A stretch of DNA of 64,000 bases. Origin: a bacterium. GTDB lineage: Bacteria; Armatimonadota; Fimbriimonadia; Fimbriimonadales; Fimbriimonadaceae. How positions within the stretch are numbered: the first letter of the stretch is position 1; every line of letters begins with the position of its first letter. This document shows positions 32,166 to 39,321 of the stretch, piece after piece. The stretch spans positions 62,001 through 126,000 of the forward strand of contig JAIXQR010000002.1 in the NCBI GenBank assembly GCA_027485645.1, given 5' to 3'. The translations under genes were made by a program, and so were the position numbers. The notes beneath the pieces were generated by a model. It had not been told where the DNA came from, did not search any database, and was given only the letters and a program-made list of their open reading frames with translations.

Positions 32166-33395
32166 ATGACCGTTTATGAATATGAATGTCGGGACCGGGC
32201 GGGTGCAGTTGTCAAGGGACTGCTGCAAGCGAACAATCCGGAAGAGTTGCGGTCGTTGTTGCGCCAGAACGGCCTCTATCTGACCCAGTTTGAGCAGCGC
32301 GACAGCAAGCCCGAAACGGGACAGGGCGGCGGACTTATGGGTCCGAAGATGCCAAAGTCTTCCGAAGTCGTGGTTATTGCGCGACAGCTTGCTACGCTAG
32401 TTCGTTGCGGTATGCCGCTGACTCAAGGCATCGAAATCCTTTATGAACAGACCCAGAACGCGGTCATGAAGGAGATCCTTTCCGAAATTCAGGCGGGCAT
32501 TGTTTCGGGCGACAGTCTTTCTAACCAGTTCCGACGGTATCCGAAGGTGTTTCCGGAACTGCTCGTTTCGATGCTCGAAGCCGGCGAAGCGGCTGGAAAC
32601 CTCGACTTCTGTTTGGACATTGCCGCCGACCAGCTCGACCGGATGGAAGAGCTGAAGCGAAAGGTCAACGGAGCGATGGTTTATCCGAAGATCGTTGTTG
32701 CCGCCGCTTGTATTACGGTTGCGATCATGCTTTTGGTGGTTGTTCCGACCTTTGCTCAGGTTTATAAGGACCTTCGAGCCGAGTTGCCAACCGTCACCCA
32801 AACGCTCATCAACATCTCCAACGCGGTCATCAAGTACTGGTGGGTCGGCCTGATTCTCATGGGGCTTGCGTACTACGGATACAAGCGGTACGCCGAAACG
32901 CCAAATGGGAAGCGACGCCTTGACGAACTTTCGCTCAAGTTGCCACTGGTCGGCCCGATCATGCGAAAGGTTGCGATCGCTCGCTTTGTTCAGACCCTTG
33001 CGGGTTCGACCCGCGCAGGTGTTCCGGTTCTTCGAGCGCTTGCCGTGTCGGCCGGTGCTTCGGCAAACTCGGTGATTAAGGACGCTGTTATGACGGCGGC
33101 GAGCGCGGTTCGGGATGGAGCGGCTCTCGGGCCAGAGCTCGAAAAGACCAACGAGTTCCCTCCGATGGTTACTAAGATGGTTGCCGCCGGTGAGGCAAGT
33201 GGCGATCTTGACGCGATGCTGGACGAGGTCAACAAGTTCTACGAGCGAGACGTGGAGTACGCGGTTGAGAAGATGACGAAGATGATCGAGCCGATCATGA
33301 CTGGCGTCGTTGGTGCGATCGTTCTATTCGTCTTGCTTGCGTTGTATATGCCGATCTTTAGCCTCGGTAAGGCGTTCGAGAAGTCCGGCAAGTAA
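32166..33395 (+). CDS. pilC: Type IV pilus inner-membrane platform protein PilC
   Basis: A 409-aa GspF/PilC protein. It begins with YEYECRDRAGAVVKG, typical of the family, then two homologous cytoplasmic GspF domains. The first is around RQLATLVRCGMPLTQGIEIL, the second around RFVQTLAGSTRAGVPVLRAL. Three membrane helices lie at about 170-195, 222-240 and 375-400. It anchors the pilus motor and helps extract pilins from the membrane. It is translationally close to pilB (5-nt gap), and a weak hairpin follows before the pilin genes. Confidence 0.93.
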   Translation: MTVYEYECRDRAGAVVKGLLQANNPEELRSLLRQNGLYLTQFEQRDSKPETGQGGGLMGPKMPKSSEVVVIARQLATLVRCGMPLTQGIEILYEQTQNAVMKEILSEIQAGIVSGDSLSNQFRRYPKVFPELLVSMLEAGEAAGNLDFCLDIAADQLDRMEELKRKVNGAMVYPKIVVAAACITVAIMLLVVVPTFAQVYKDLRAELPTVTQTLINISNAVIKYWWVGLILMGLAYYGYKRYAETPNGKRRLDELSLKLPLVGPIMRKVAIARFVQTLAGSTRAGVPVLRALAVSAGASANSVIKDAVMTAASAVRDGAALGPELEKTNEFPPMVTKMVAAGEASGDLDAMLDEVNKFYERDVEYAVEKMTKMIEPIMTGVVGAIVLFVLLALYMPIFSLGKAFEKSGK

Positions 33396-33413
33396 CGCTG
33401 AAGGACCGTATCT

Positions 33414-33442
33414 GAAAAAAGGCGAAAGAAATTTCGCCTTCC
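33414..33442 (+). terminator. Weak terminator-like hairpin after pilC
   Basis: 9-bp stem (33419-33427 with 33432-33440), loop GAAA, no real U-tract. It may attenuate readthrough into the pilin genes. Confidence 0.45.
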
Positions 33443-33500
33443 AGCCTATATTCCAATTGCAGGGCAAACGTCTTTGCCTTACAATTTGACCAAGGTTGGT

Positions 33501-33902
33501 ATGAATTGCATTAAAAAGTGTTCCAGGGCTTTCACCTTGATTGAACTGCTCGTCGTGATCCTCGTCATGGGCATTCTCTTTTCAATTGCGCTACCTTCCT
33601 ATTTGTCCTCGGTGAAAGACGCACGCGAGAGAACGGCCAATTCTAATGCGCAAACGATTGCGATTACCGTTCAGGCGCTGTATGTTCGCACGGGAGGTTT
33701 GGCCTATAACCACTCCAGTATCACGGAAGCCGCCATCATCGGCGAGCTAGGGGGCAAGGTTCCGATCAATCCATGCACGGCCGGGCAGTCCTTATCCGTC
33801 GACTACAAGCTAGTTTTGAACGCAAGCACCGCCACAATGGCTCCGTTGCCGGGATCTCTGTGTGATTCGGCCGAGATGCGCTCTATCGTACTCACGCAAT
33901 AA
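33501..33902 (+). CDS. Type IV pilin-like protein 1 (divergent)
   Basis: A 133-aa prepilin starting at ATG 33501 (the frame extends to 33474). The signal is SRAFTLIELLVVILVMGILF, cut between A and F, followed by the N-terminal alpha helix SYLSSVKDARERTANSNA that is shared by all seven pilins in this stretch. The C-terminal half is divergent and has two cysteines (INPCTAG and GSLCDS) that likely form the terminal disulfide loop. It is the most distant member of the array. It follows pilC and its hairpin, and pilin 2 follows 50 nt after its stop. Confidence 0.85.
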   Translation: MNCIKKCSRAFTLIELLVVILVMGILFSIALPSYLSSVKDARERTANSNAQTIAITVQALYVRTGGLAYNHSSITEAAIIGELGGKVPINPCTAGQSLSVDYKLVLNASTATMAPLPGSLCDSAEMRSIVLTQ

Positions 33903-33922
33903 ACGTTCACCAATAAAATGCG

Positions 33923-33960
33923 ACACCCATTACCCTCGATTTGAGGGACACTATGGGTGT
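33923..33960 (+). promoter_or_regulatory. Hairpin able to hide the ribosome site and start codon of pilin 2
   Basis: ACACCCAT (33923-33930) and CCCTC (33933-33937) are complementary to GAGGG (33943-33947) and ATGGGTGT (33953-33960). GAGGG is the Shine-Dalgarno sequence, 5 nt before ATG 33953, and ATGGGTGT includes that ATG. So one nested stem could sequester both. No U-tract follows, arguing against a terminator. Confidence 0.6.
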
Positions 33961-34354
33961 GATGACGAAGTTTAGGCGCGCTTTTACCTTGATCGAACTC
34001 TTGGTCGTGGTGCTTATTCTTGGCATTTTGGTTGCGGTTGCCCTGCCGTCCTACCTTTCATCGGTCAAGGATTCCCGCCACAAGACGGCGAACGCGAACG
34101 CAAGGGCCGTTGCGACGGCGATTCAGGCGCTCTTCGTGAAAGTCGGCGGTACGGCATACAATGCGCCAGCCATCACGGACGCTAACATCACCTCCGAGCT
34201 GGGCGGTTCTATTCCGAGAAATCCATGCACCGGTGGATCATCTCTCACGACGGACTATGCCTTGACGCTGACAACGAACACCGCCACGTTGCGTCCAGCT
34301 GCTGGTTCAACCTGCGATGCATCGTCGCTTCCGGCGATCACCCTATCGAAGTAA
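33953..34354 (+). CDS. Type IV pilin-like protein 2 (divergent)
   Basis: A 133-aa prepilin. ATG 33953 has GAGGG 5 nt upstream; ATG 33962 is the alternative. The prepilin signal is RRAFTLIELLVVVLILGILV, then ALPSYLSSVKDSRHKTANAN, almost the same as pilins 3-7. The C-terminal region is more divergent and carries the two conserved cysteines (RNPCTGG and GSTCDA). It is intermediate between pilin 1 and the near-identical pilins 3-7. Translation may be controlled by the hairpin over its start. Confidence 0.88.
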   Translation: MGVMTKFRRAFTLIELLVVVLILGILVAVALPSYLSSVKDSRHKTANANARAVATAIQALFVKVGGTAYNAPAITDANITSELGGSIPRNPCTGGSSLTTDYALTLTTNTATLRPAAGSTCDASSLPAITLSK

Positions 34355-34458
34355 AGCAAGGCAGTTGCAAGCCTTTGGTTTCGAATCTGTAGGCGCAAAT
34401 GATGCAAGTAAAAATGCTGGCATTTTGTCGGGAATCCTTGGATTTTTTTCGTGAGTTT

Positions 34459-34479
34459 CCAACAAATGAAGTGTTCTTC
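34459..34479 (+). promoter_or_regulatory. Class A leader element, pilin 3
   Basis: CCAACAAATGAAGTGTTCTTC, 41 nt before the start codon; matches elements at 35130 and 35722 in sequence and distance. Promoter or regulator site; which is not known. Confidence 0.55.
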
Positions 34480-34520
34480 TTCGCAGCGCGAAAGGGTGAG
34501 GGAGCAACAGGAAACAGATC

Positions 34521-34913
34521 ATGAATAAGTCCAACAAGGCATTCACGCTCATCGAGCTTCTCGTCGTCGTTCTCATCCTCGGCATCTTGGTTGCCGTCGC
34601 TCTTCCTAGCTACCTTTCCTCGGTGAAAGATGCTCGACACAAGACCGCCAACGCAAACGCTAAGGCCATCGCAACTGCAGTCCAGGCTCTCTACACAAAG
34701 AGCAACGGAAAGTCTTACAGCGCGACCGACATCACCGCCTCGGCTATCACGGCTGAACTCGGCGGCACGGTTCCAACCAACCCTTGCACCGGCACGGCTA
34801 CGCTGACGGGCGATTACCAGTTGACTCAGTCCGCTTCTCAAGCCACGATTCAGCCTGCGGCTGGCTCGAACTGCACTGCCGGCGACCTCCCAACGATCAC
34901 TCTTTCGCAGTAG
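34521..34913 (+). CDS. Type IV pilin 3 of the tandem array
   Basis: A 130-aa prepilin: NKSNKAF then TLIELLVVVLILGILVAVAL, cleavage expected after Ala-6. The N-terminal helix carries SYLSSVKDARHKTANANAKA. The C-terminal domain is about 85 aa with cysteines at NPC and SNC forming a probable disulfide loop. It is closest to pilin 6: 164 of 165 nt match between 34629-34793 and 36482-36646. It has its own leader (class A) and terminator, so each pilin is a separate transcription unit. GAGCAACAGGAA lies just ahead of the start. Confidence 0.93.
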   Translation: MNKSNKAFTLIELLVVVLILGILVAVALPSYLSSVKDARHKTANANAKAIATAVQALYTKSNGKSYSATDITASAITAELGGTVPTNPCTGTATLTGDYQLTQSASQATIQPAAGSNCTAGDLPTITLSQ

Positions 34914-34937
34914 TCTCGAATAACTGCTCGTTGGCTT

Positions 34938-34967
34938 AAAGCCACCCCAGGAATCTGGGGTGGCTTT
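34938..34967 (+). terminator. Terminator after pilin 3
   Basis: Perfect 13-bp stem (34938-34950 with 34955-34967), loop GAAT. It ends in TTT. Confidence 0.8.
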
Positions 34968-35129
34968 AACTTTGGTTCAGGACGCAAATGTCGGTACGTT
35001 GGCGATGGAATGATAAAGGCCGCCTATCTAAATCGGCGACCGTGGACAGGCAACGAGGGATCGAAGGTCACCCGACGGGTTGCGGACATCGATGTTTTTT
35101 GAAAATGACTGAAATTTATTGCGAACGGG

Positions 35130-35150
35130 CCAATAACATCAACGTTCTTC
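35130..35150 (+). promoter_or_regulatory. Class A leader element, pilin 4
   Basis: CCAATAACATCAACGTTCTTC, 41 nt before ATG 35192. Confidence 0.55.
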
Positions 35151-35191
35151 ATTGAAAAGTTTGGTCTTCGGTGAGCAACAGGAATTCAGTC

Positions 35192-35584
35192 ATGAATAAG
35201 TCCAACAAGGCATTTACGCTCATCGAGCTTCTCGTCGTCGTTCTCATCCTCGGTATCTTGGTTGCGGTCGCTCTTCCTAGCTATCTCTCCTCCGTGAAGG
35301 ACGCTCGACACAAGACGGCCAACGCAAACGCTAAGGCCATCGCAACCGCAGTTCAGGCACTTTACGTGAAGAGCAACGGTAAGTCGTACAGCACCACCGA
35401 TATTCCGGCGTCCGACATCACCACCGAACTTGGTGGAACGATTCCAAACAACCCTTGTACGGGAGCAGCTTCGCTCACCACTGACTACACTTTGACGCAG
35501 TCCGCAAGCTCCGCAACGATCAAGCCAGCTGCTGGCAGCAACTGCACTGCAGGCGATCTTCCAACGATCACCTTAACTCAGTAA
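35192..35584 (+). CDS. Type IV pilin 4 of the tandem array
   Basis: A 130-aa prepilin with the same N-terminal signal and helix as pilin 3. ATG 35192 is preferred over the frame start at 35171 because it matches its siblings and follows CAACAGGAATTCAGTC. Variable residues lie in the C-terminal half (e.g. SYSTTDIPASDITTELGG, PNNPC), with the same two-cysteine loop. Coding sequence groups with pilins 5 and 7 (YVKSNGK), leader with 3 and 5. Confidence 0.93.
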   Translation: MNKSNKAFTLIELLVVVLILGILVAVALPSYLSSVKDARHKTANANAKAIATAVQALYVKSNGKSYSTTDIPASDITTELGGTIPNNPCTGAASLTTDYTLTQSASSATIKPAAGSNCTAGDLPTITLTQ

Positions 35585-35611
35585 GGTTTCCGTTTCCAAG
35601 GCTCGTACTTC

Positions 35612-35643
35612 GGCCACCCCAGGCTCCCTGGGGTGGCCTTTTA
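35612..35643 (+). terminator. Terminator after pilin 4
   Basis: Perfect 12-bp stem (35612-35623 with 35627-35638), loop CTC, then TTTT. Confidence 0.88.
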
Positions 35644-35721
35644 TTGTTTGTATAGGTCATTGCAATTCACTCGCAGGATTACTGGCATTTAGTTTTAGGT
35701 ATGGAATTGTTATGAAAATGA

Positions 35722-35742
35722 CCAATAACGTTAGTGTTCTTC
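35722..35742 (+). promoter_or_regulatory. Class A leader element, pilin 5
   Basis: CCAATAACGTTAGTGTTCTTC, 40 nt before ATG 35783. Confidence 0.55.
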
Positions 35743-35782
35743 AGTGCGATACACGCGGCTGAGGGAGCAACTGGAATCAGCC

Positions 35783-36175
35783 ATGAACAAGTCTAATAAA
35801 GCATTTACGCTCATCGAACTTCTCGTCGTCGTTCTCATCCTCGGCATCTTGGTTGCCGTTGCTCTTCCTAGCTACCTTTCTTCGGTAAAGGATGCTCGAC
35901 ACAAGACCGCCAACGCAAACGCTAAGGCGATCGCGACTGCAGTCCAGGCTCTCTACGTGAAGAGCAACGGAAAGTCGTACAGCTCGACCGACATCACCGC
36001 ATCGGCTATCACGGCTGAACTTGGTGGAACGATTCCGGTCAACCCTTGCACCGGCGCTGCTTCGCTCACCACGGATTACACGCTCACCCAAGCTGCCGCT
36101 ACCGCAACGATCAAGCCAGCGGCTGGCAGCAACTGCACCGCAGGCGATCTTCCAACGATCACCCTCTCGCAGTAG
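35783..36175 (+). CDS. Type IV pilin 5 of the tandem array
   Basis: A 130-aa prepilin with the shared signal and N-terminal helix; start ATG 35783 by comparison with siblings (the frame runs to 35744). C-terminal half: SYSSTDITASAITAELGG, IPVNPC and the second Cys in GSNCTAG. It follows a class A leader with GAGCAACTGGAATCAGCC before the start, and ends in its own terminator. Confidence 0.93.
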   Translation: MNKSNKAFTLIELLVVVLILGILVAVALPSYLSSVKDARHKTANANAKAIATAVQALYVKSNGKSYSSTDITASAITAELGGTIPVNPCTGAASLTTDYTLTQAAATATIKPAAGSNCTAGDLPTITLSQ

Positions 36176-36189
36176 GATCTCTTAGGCTT

Positions 36190-36223
36190 CGGCCCGGATG
36201 GCGATTGCCATCCGGGCCGTTTT
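36190..36223 (+). terminator. Terminator after pilin 5
   Basis: Perfect 13-bp stem (36190-36202 with 36207-36219), loop GATT, then TTTT. Confidence 0.9.
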
Positions 36224-36260
36224 GCGTTTGTCCCGTGGAAGCGTTGTAACACGATTCGAT

Positions 36261-36301
36261 TACCCAAAAGGTGTCATTGCGCGTAAAGAGATTCTGATAA
36301 A
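36261..36301 (+). promoter_or_regulatory. Class B leader block, pilin 6
   Basis: TACCCAAAAGGTGTCATTGCG (21 nt, 36261-36281, of which I cite the start only as TACCC and the end as TTGCG) then GATTCTGATAAA from 36290. The same two parts, 29 nt apart, precede pilin 7. It ends 72 nt before the start codon. Confidence 0.55.
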
Positions 36302-36373
36302 AAATACATCTCGTAGTCCGGTTCAGCATTTGGATTAATTGCCAAATAGGAACCAAGAATTTCGAGCAAAAAC

Positions 36374-36766
36374 ATGAACAAGTCTAACAAAGCTTTCACG
36401 CTCATCGAACTCCTCGTCGTCGTTCTCATCCTCGGCATCTTGGTTGCCGTCGCTCTTCCTAGCTACCTCTCCTCGGTAAAGGATGCTCGACACAAGACCG
36501 CCAACGCAAACGCTAAGGCCATCGCAACTGCAGTCCAGGCTCTCTACACAAAGAGCAACGGAAAGTCTTACAGCGCGACGGACATCACCGCCTCGGCTAT
36601 CACGGCTGAACTCGGCGGCACGGTTCCAACCAACCCTTGCACCGGCGCAGCTTCGCTCACGACCGACTACAACTTGACTCAGACCGCTTCTCAAGCCACG
36701 ATTCAGCCTGCGGCTGGCTCGAACTGCACGGCCGGCGATCTGCCTGTCATCACCCTCGCTCAGTAA
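36374..36766 (+). CDS. Type IV pilin 6 of the tandem array
   Basis: A 130-aa prepilin with the shared signal and helix. Its middle region is almost the same as pilin 3 at DNA level (one mismatch in 165 nt, including the YTKSNGK block that other members lack), while its leader is the other class. After NPCTG the two diverge again (AASLTTDYNLTQ against TATLTGDYQLTQ). This mosaic pattern is the clearest sign of recombination in the array. Its own terminator follows. Confidence 0.93.
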   Translation: MNKSNKAFTLIELLVVVLILGILVAVALPSYLSSVKDARHKTANANAKAIATAVQALYTKSNGKSYSATDITASAITAELGGTVPTNPCTGAASLTTDYNLTQTASQATIQPAAGSNCTAGDLPVITLAQ

Positions 36767-36785
36767 GAGCGGAACACGCTCTCCG

Positions 36786-36818
36786 CGCCCGTCCAGCACC
36801 AGCTGGGCGGGCGTTTTT
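36786..36818 (+). terminator. Terminator after pilin 6
   Basis: 12-bp stem with one T-G wobble (36786-36797 with 36802-36813), loop ACCA, then TTTTT. Confidence 0.9.
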
Positions 36819-36849
36819 CTTGCCTCAATCTGGCGTCACACAAACCGAG

Positions 36850-36890
36850 TACCCGGAAGGTGTCCTTGCGATTATTCGGATTCTGATAAA
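36850..36890 (+). promoter_or_regulatory. Class B leader block, pilin 7
   Basis: TACCCGGAAGG...TTGCG then GATTCTGATAAA, with the same internal spacing as at 36261 and 71 nt from the start codon. Possibly a promoter plus regulator site. Confidence 0.55.
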
Positions 36891-36961
36891 CACTAATGAA
36901 TGAAAACGGGCGCACTAAAGGAAACTCATTCTGAGTAAGTCCGCTGGTTTAGGATCATAAA

Positions 36962-37354
36962 ATGAACAAGTCAAACAAAGCCTTCACTCTTATTGAGCTC
37001 CTCGTCGTCGTTCTCATCCTCGGCATCTTGGTTGCCGTCGCTCTTCCTAGCTACCTTTCTTCGGTGAAGGACGCTCGACACAAGACCGCCAATGCAAACG
37101 CCAAGGCCATCGCAACTGCAGTTCAGGCTCTTTACGTGAAGAGCAACGGAAAGTCGTACAGCTCGACCGACATCACGACCGCAGCGATCACGACTGAACT
37201 CGGCGGCACGATTCCAACCAACCCTTGCACCGGCGCGGCTTCGCTCGCTACGGATTACACCTTCACCCAGTCTGCAGCTACCGCAACGATCAAGCCAGCT
37301 GCTGGCAGCAACTGCACCGCAGGCGACCTGCCAACCATCACTCTTCAGCAGTAA
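36962..37354 (+). CDS. Type IV pilin 7 of the tandem array
   Basis: A 130-aa prepilin with the shared signal and helix; variable C-terminal half with SYSSTDITTAAITTELGG and the two cysteines. It groups with pilins 4 and 5 in coding sequence and with pilin 6 in leader. It is the last pilin before the assembly genes, with a strong terminator between, so pilM expression is separate. Confidence 0.93.
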   Translation: MNKSNKAFTLIELLVVVLILGILVAVALPSYLSSVKDARHKTANANAKAIATAVQALYVKSNGKSYSSTDITTAAITTELGGTIPTNPCTGAASLATDYTFTQSAATATIKPAAGSNCTAGDLPTITLQQ

Positions 37355-37382
37355 GCGTAAGGCTGACGACGATTCACGATCC

Positions 37383-37417
37383 GGCGGCGAGGCAATGCCT
37401 CGCCGCCCATTTTTTTG
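37383..37417 (+). terminator. Terminator after pilin 7
   Basis: Perfect 11-bp stem (37383-37393 with 37397-37407), loop AAT, followed by CAT and seven T. Confidence 0.92.
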
Positions 37418-37418
37418 T

Positions 37419-37646
37419 CTAAGGATGCCAGTGACGTCCTTCGACGGGTTGAAAGTTCTGATAATTTGCCCTTCGGGCGGCGCGTGGCCCTACCGAAATT
37501 GGATCCGACAGCCAATAACCTCTGTGTAGACAATGCGTGTCTGCCTGAATCGGTCTGGCGTGCCTCGGCAGCTTGATTGACCGGGAGCTAAGGATGGCTT
37601 TTGGGATGGCAGACCGACGGGTCAGAAACACGGACGTACCAAGAAT
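37419..37646 (+). promoter_or_regulatory. Long leader of the pilMNOQ operon with several hairpins
   Basis: A 228-nt non-coding stretch between the last pilin terminator and pilM. It contains GCCC-TTC-GGGC (37468-37478), AGACA-ATGCG-TGTCT (37528-37542) and a long-range perfect 8-bp pairing TCGGTCTG (37550-37557) with CAGACCGA (37610-37617). Riboswitch-like or promoter-containing leader; no known class recognised. Confidence 0.35.
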
Positions 37647-39320
37647 ATGGCCTTTAATCGCGGACGTAATCGCAATTACGTAGGAATTGAAATCACGGAT
37701 TCTGAGATCCGTGGTGTAAACGTCCGTCATACCGGCAACCGATCCCAGGTCACGGCTCACGCCATTCTCCAAATCGAGCCTGGACTCGTTAGCGGTGGGT
37801 TCATTCAAGACCCCGGCTTGATCGGTCAAGCCCTTAAAAAGCTTTCTGAACGCTTGAAAGTCGACAACAGCACGCGGGTCAGCATTGCTGTCCCCGACGC
37901 ACGCGTTTCGACTTACCGAATCTCCGTTCCTGCGGTTGCCGGCACCGACCTGAAGACGATCGTCGACGGGGAAGTTGCCCACTACCACCTCGTTGAAGAC
38001 CAGGGCACTTACGGCTTCTTCAAGCTTCGGTCGCCGAACAGTCAGGCGGTTGACGAAGTTCCGGTCTTGATCGCAGCGACCCACAGCAGTACGGTGCTTC
38101 ACCTTCAGGAAGCATGCGAATCGCAGAATCTGTATCTGGTTTCGCTGGAACCTGCCCAGTTTGCTCGCCTCCGCGCCCTCGTTCCGTTCCTCGCCCACGA
38201 AGAGTCGGTGGTTGTGCTCAACTTCCACGAAACGTCGGCGGACTTAACGCTGCTGGTTAAGGGAGAACTGTGGTTCTACCGATCGCTGAACGTTGGTGCA
38301 AACTTGCTCGTCTCGGACACCGAGGACGGCCGCCTAGATTTAAACGATGCGAGAATTGATGAACTCGCGATTGATATTCGGCGCTCGGTGGACTACTTCG
38401 AGCGAGAATTTGATGTTTCTGCCCTGCCACGCCGCATGCTCGTCACCAGTGTGACGGAACGGATGGCTACTTTCTTGGAGCCGATTGCAACCCGGCTTGA
38501 TATTGAATTACGTTGGACTGACGCGTTCTCGACTTGGCTCGGTGACAAGTCGAATAACTACGACCCGGACGAGACCGTCGTGCGGGCATTCGTGCCGAAC
38601 TCTCCCGTAGAAAGCGTCCCACAAGGCGCGCTGTCTTATAACACGGCCTACGGAATCGCCCTGATGGATCGGGCAGACCTCGCGATTGGTGCGCCGCGGG
38701 TCGAAATCTATAAGCGTGATTTTGCGCTTGAGCAGAAGAAAGACACCCAGCGCAACCTTTTGGGAAGCGTGCTGGTTTCTATCGGCGCCCTCGCGGTTGG
38801 TCTCGGAGGTTGGCTCTTTGGTAGCTACCAGGTTAACGAGCTTCAGCGGCAAACCGAAGACACCAAGAAGCGGGCGCAAAATATCCGTGAGCAAGCCGAA
38901 CTCGCTGACCGAACCGTTCGGCGCTTGGTTCAGCAGGCAGACCTGCTAAGGAAGGATGGCCTTCCCGCGGTATCCGTGATCGACGAAATTTCTCGAAGCG
39001 CTCCGCTCGGCATCGGACTGAAGTCGATCGATGTAAGCCAAGAACAGAATGTGACCATTGAAGGGATCACGAACGAAGAAAGCTACATCGTGGATATGGT
39101 CCGCCGCCTCCAGCTCGGCAAGGCAGTGGTCAATCCGACCATCGCCGGAATCGAACGAAAGAAGGACGAGAACACGAGCTTTATTGAGTTCAAGATCAGC
39201 GCCCGAACTTACAATCTTTCGGAAGTTGAGTATGCCGGAAAGCCCCAGCCAGTTGTGCCGGCGGTTGACCCTACGATAGACCCGAAGACGCAAGTGCCAA
39301 CCCCAGTAGGAGGACAATAA
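37647..39320 (+). CDS. pilM: PilM-PilN fusion protein
   Basis: A 557-aa protein in which an actin-like PilM domain is joined to PilN. Residues 1 to about 345 show the PilM pattern: NYVGIEITDSEIRGV, GFIQDPGLIGQALKKL, VSIAVPDARVSTYRI, then VVVLNFHETSADLTLL, and SVDYFEREFD. Residues about 370-393 form a membrane helix (NLLGSVLVSIGALAVGLGGW), followed by a coiled coil and a ferredoxin-like PilN domain. In most type IV pilus systems these are separate proteins, with PilM binding the N-terminal tail of PilN, so fusion would hold the complex in fixed 1:1 ratio. The short normal PilN tail (about 350-370) is visible between the domains. Confidence 0.85.
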   Translation: MAFNRGRNRNYVGIEITDSEIRGVNVRHTGNRSQVTAHAILQIEPGLVSGGFIQDPGLIGQALKKLSERLKVDNSTRVSIAVPDARVSTYRISVPAVAGTDLKTIVDGEVAHYHLVEDQGTYGFFKLRSPNSQAVDEVPVLIAATHSSTVLHLQEACESQNLYLVSLEPAQFARLRALVPFLAHEESVVVLNFHETSADLTLLVKGELWFYRSLNVGANLLVSDTEDGRLDLNDARIDELAIDIRRSVDYFEREFDVSALPRRMLVTSVTERMATFLEPIATRLDIELRWTDAFSTWLGDKSNNYDPDETVVRAFVPNSPVESVPQGALSYNTAYGIALMDRADLAIGAPRVEIYKRDFALEQKKDTQRNLLGSVLVSIGALAVGLGGWLFGSYQVNELQRQTEDTKKRAQNIREQAELADRTVRRLVQQADLLRKDGLPAVSVIDEISRSAPLGIGLKSIDVSQEQNVTIEGITNEESYIVDMVRRLQLGKAVVNPTIAGIERKKDENTSFIEFKISARTYNLSEVEYAGKPQPVVPAVDPTIDPKTQVPTPVGGQ

Positions 39321-39321
39321 A

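Noticed and set aside
34417-35700. Sigma-54 promoters at CTGGCATTT before pilins 3 and 5
   Set aside because: The -12 TTGC element is missing at the proper distance and the spacing to the start differs between the two.
33501-37354. CRISPR-like regular repeats
   Set aside because: The repetition comes from paralogous pilin coding regions about 600 nt apart, with open frames and terminators.
37419-37646. GEMM-type c-di-GMP riboswitch before pilM
   Set aside because: The conserved GEMM core (GCAAA and tetraloop receptor segments) is not found; only generic stems remain.
37419-38228. 269-codon minus-strand frame over the pilM leader
   Set aside because: Mostly antisense to pilM; no support as a gene.
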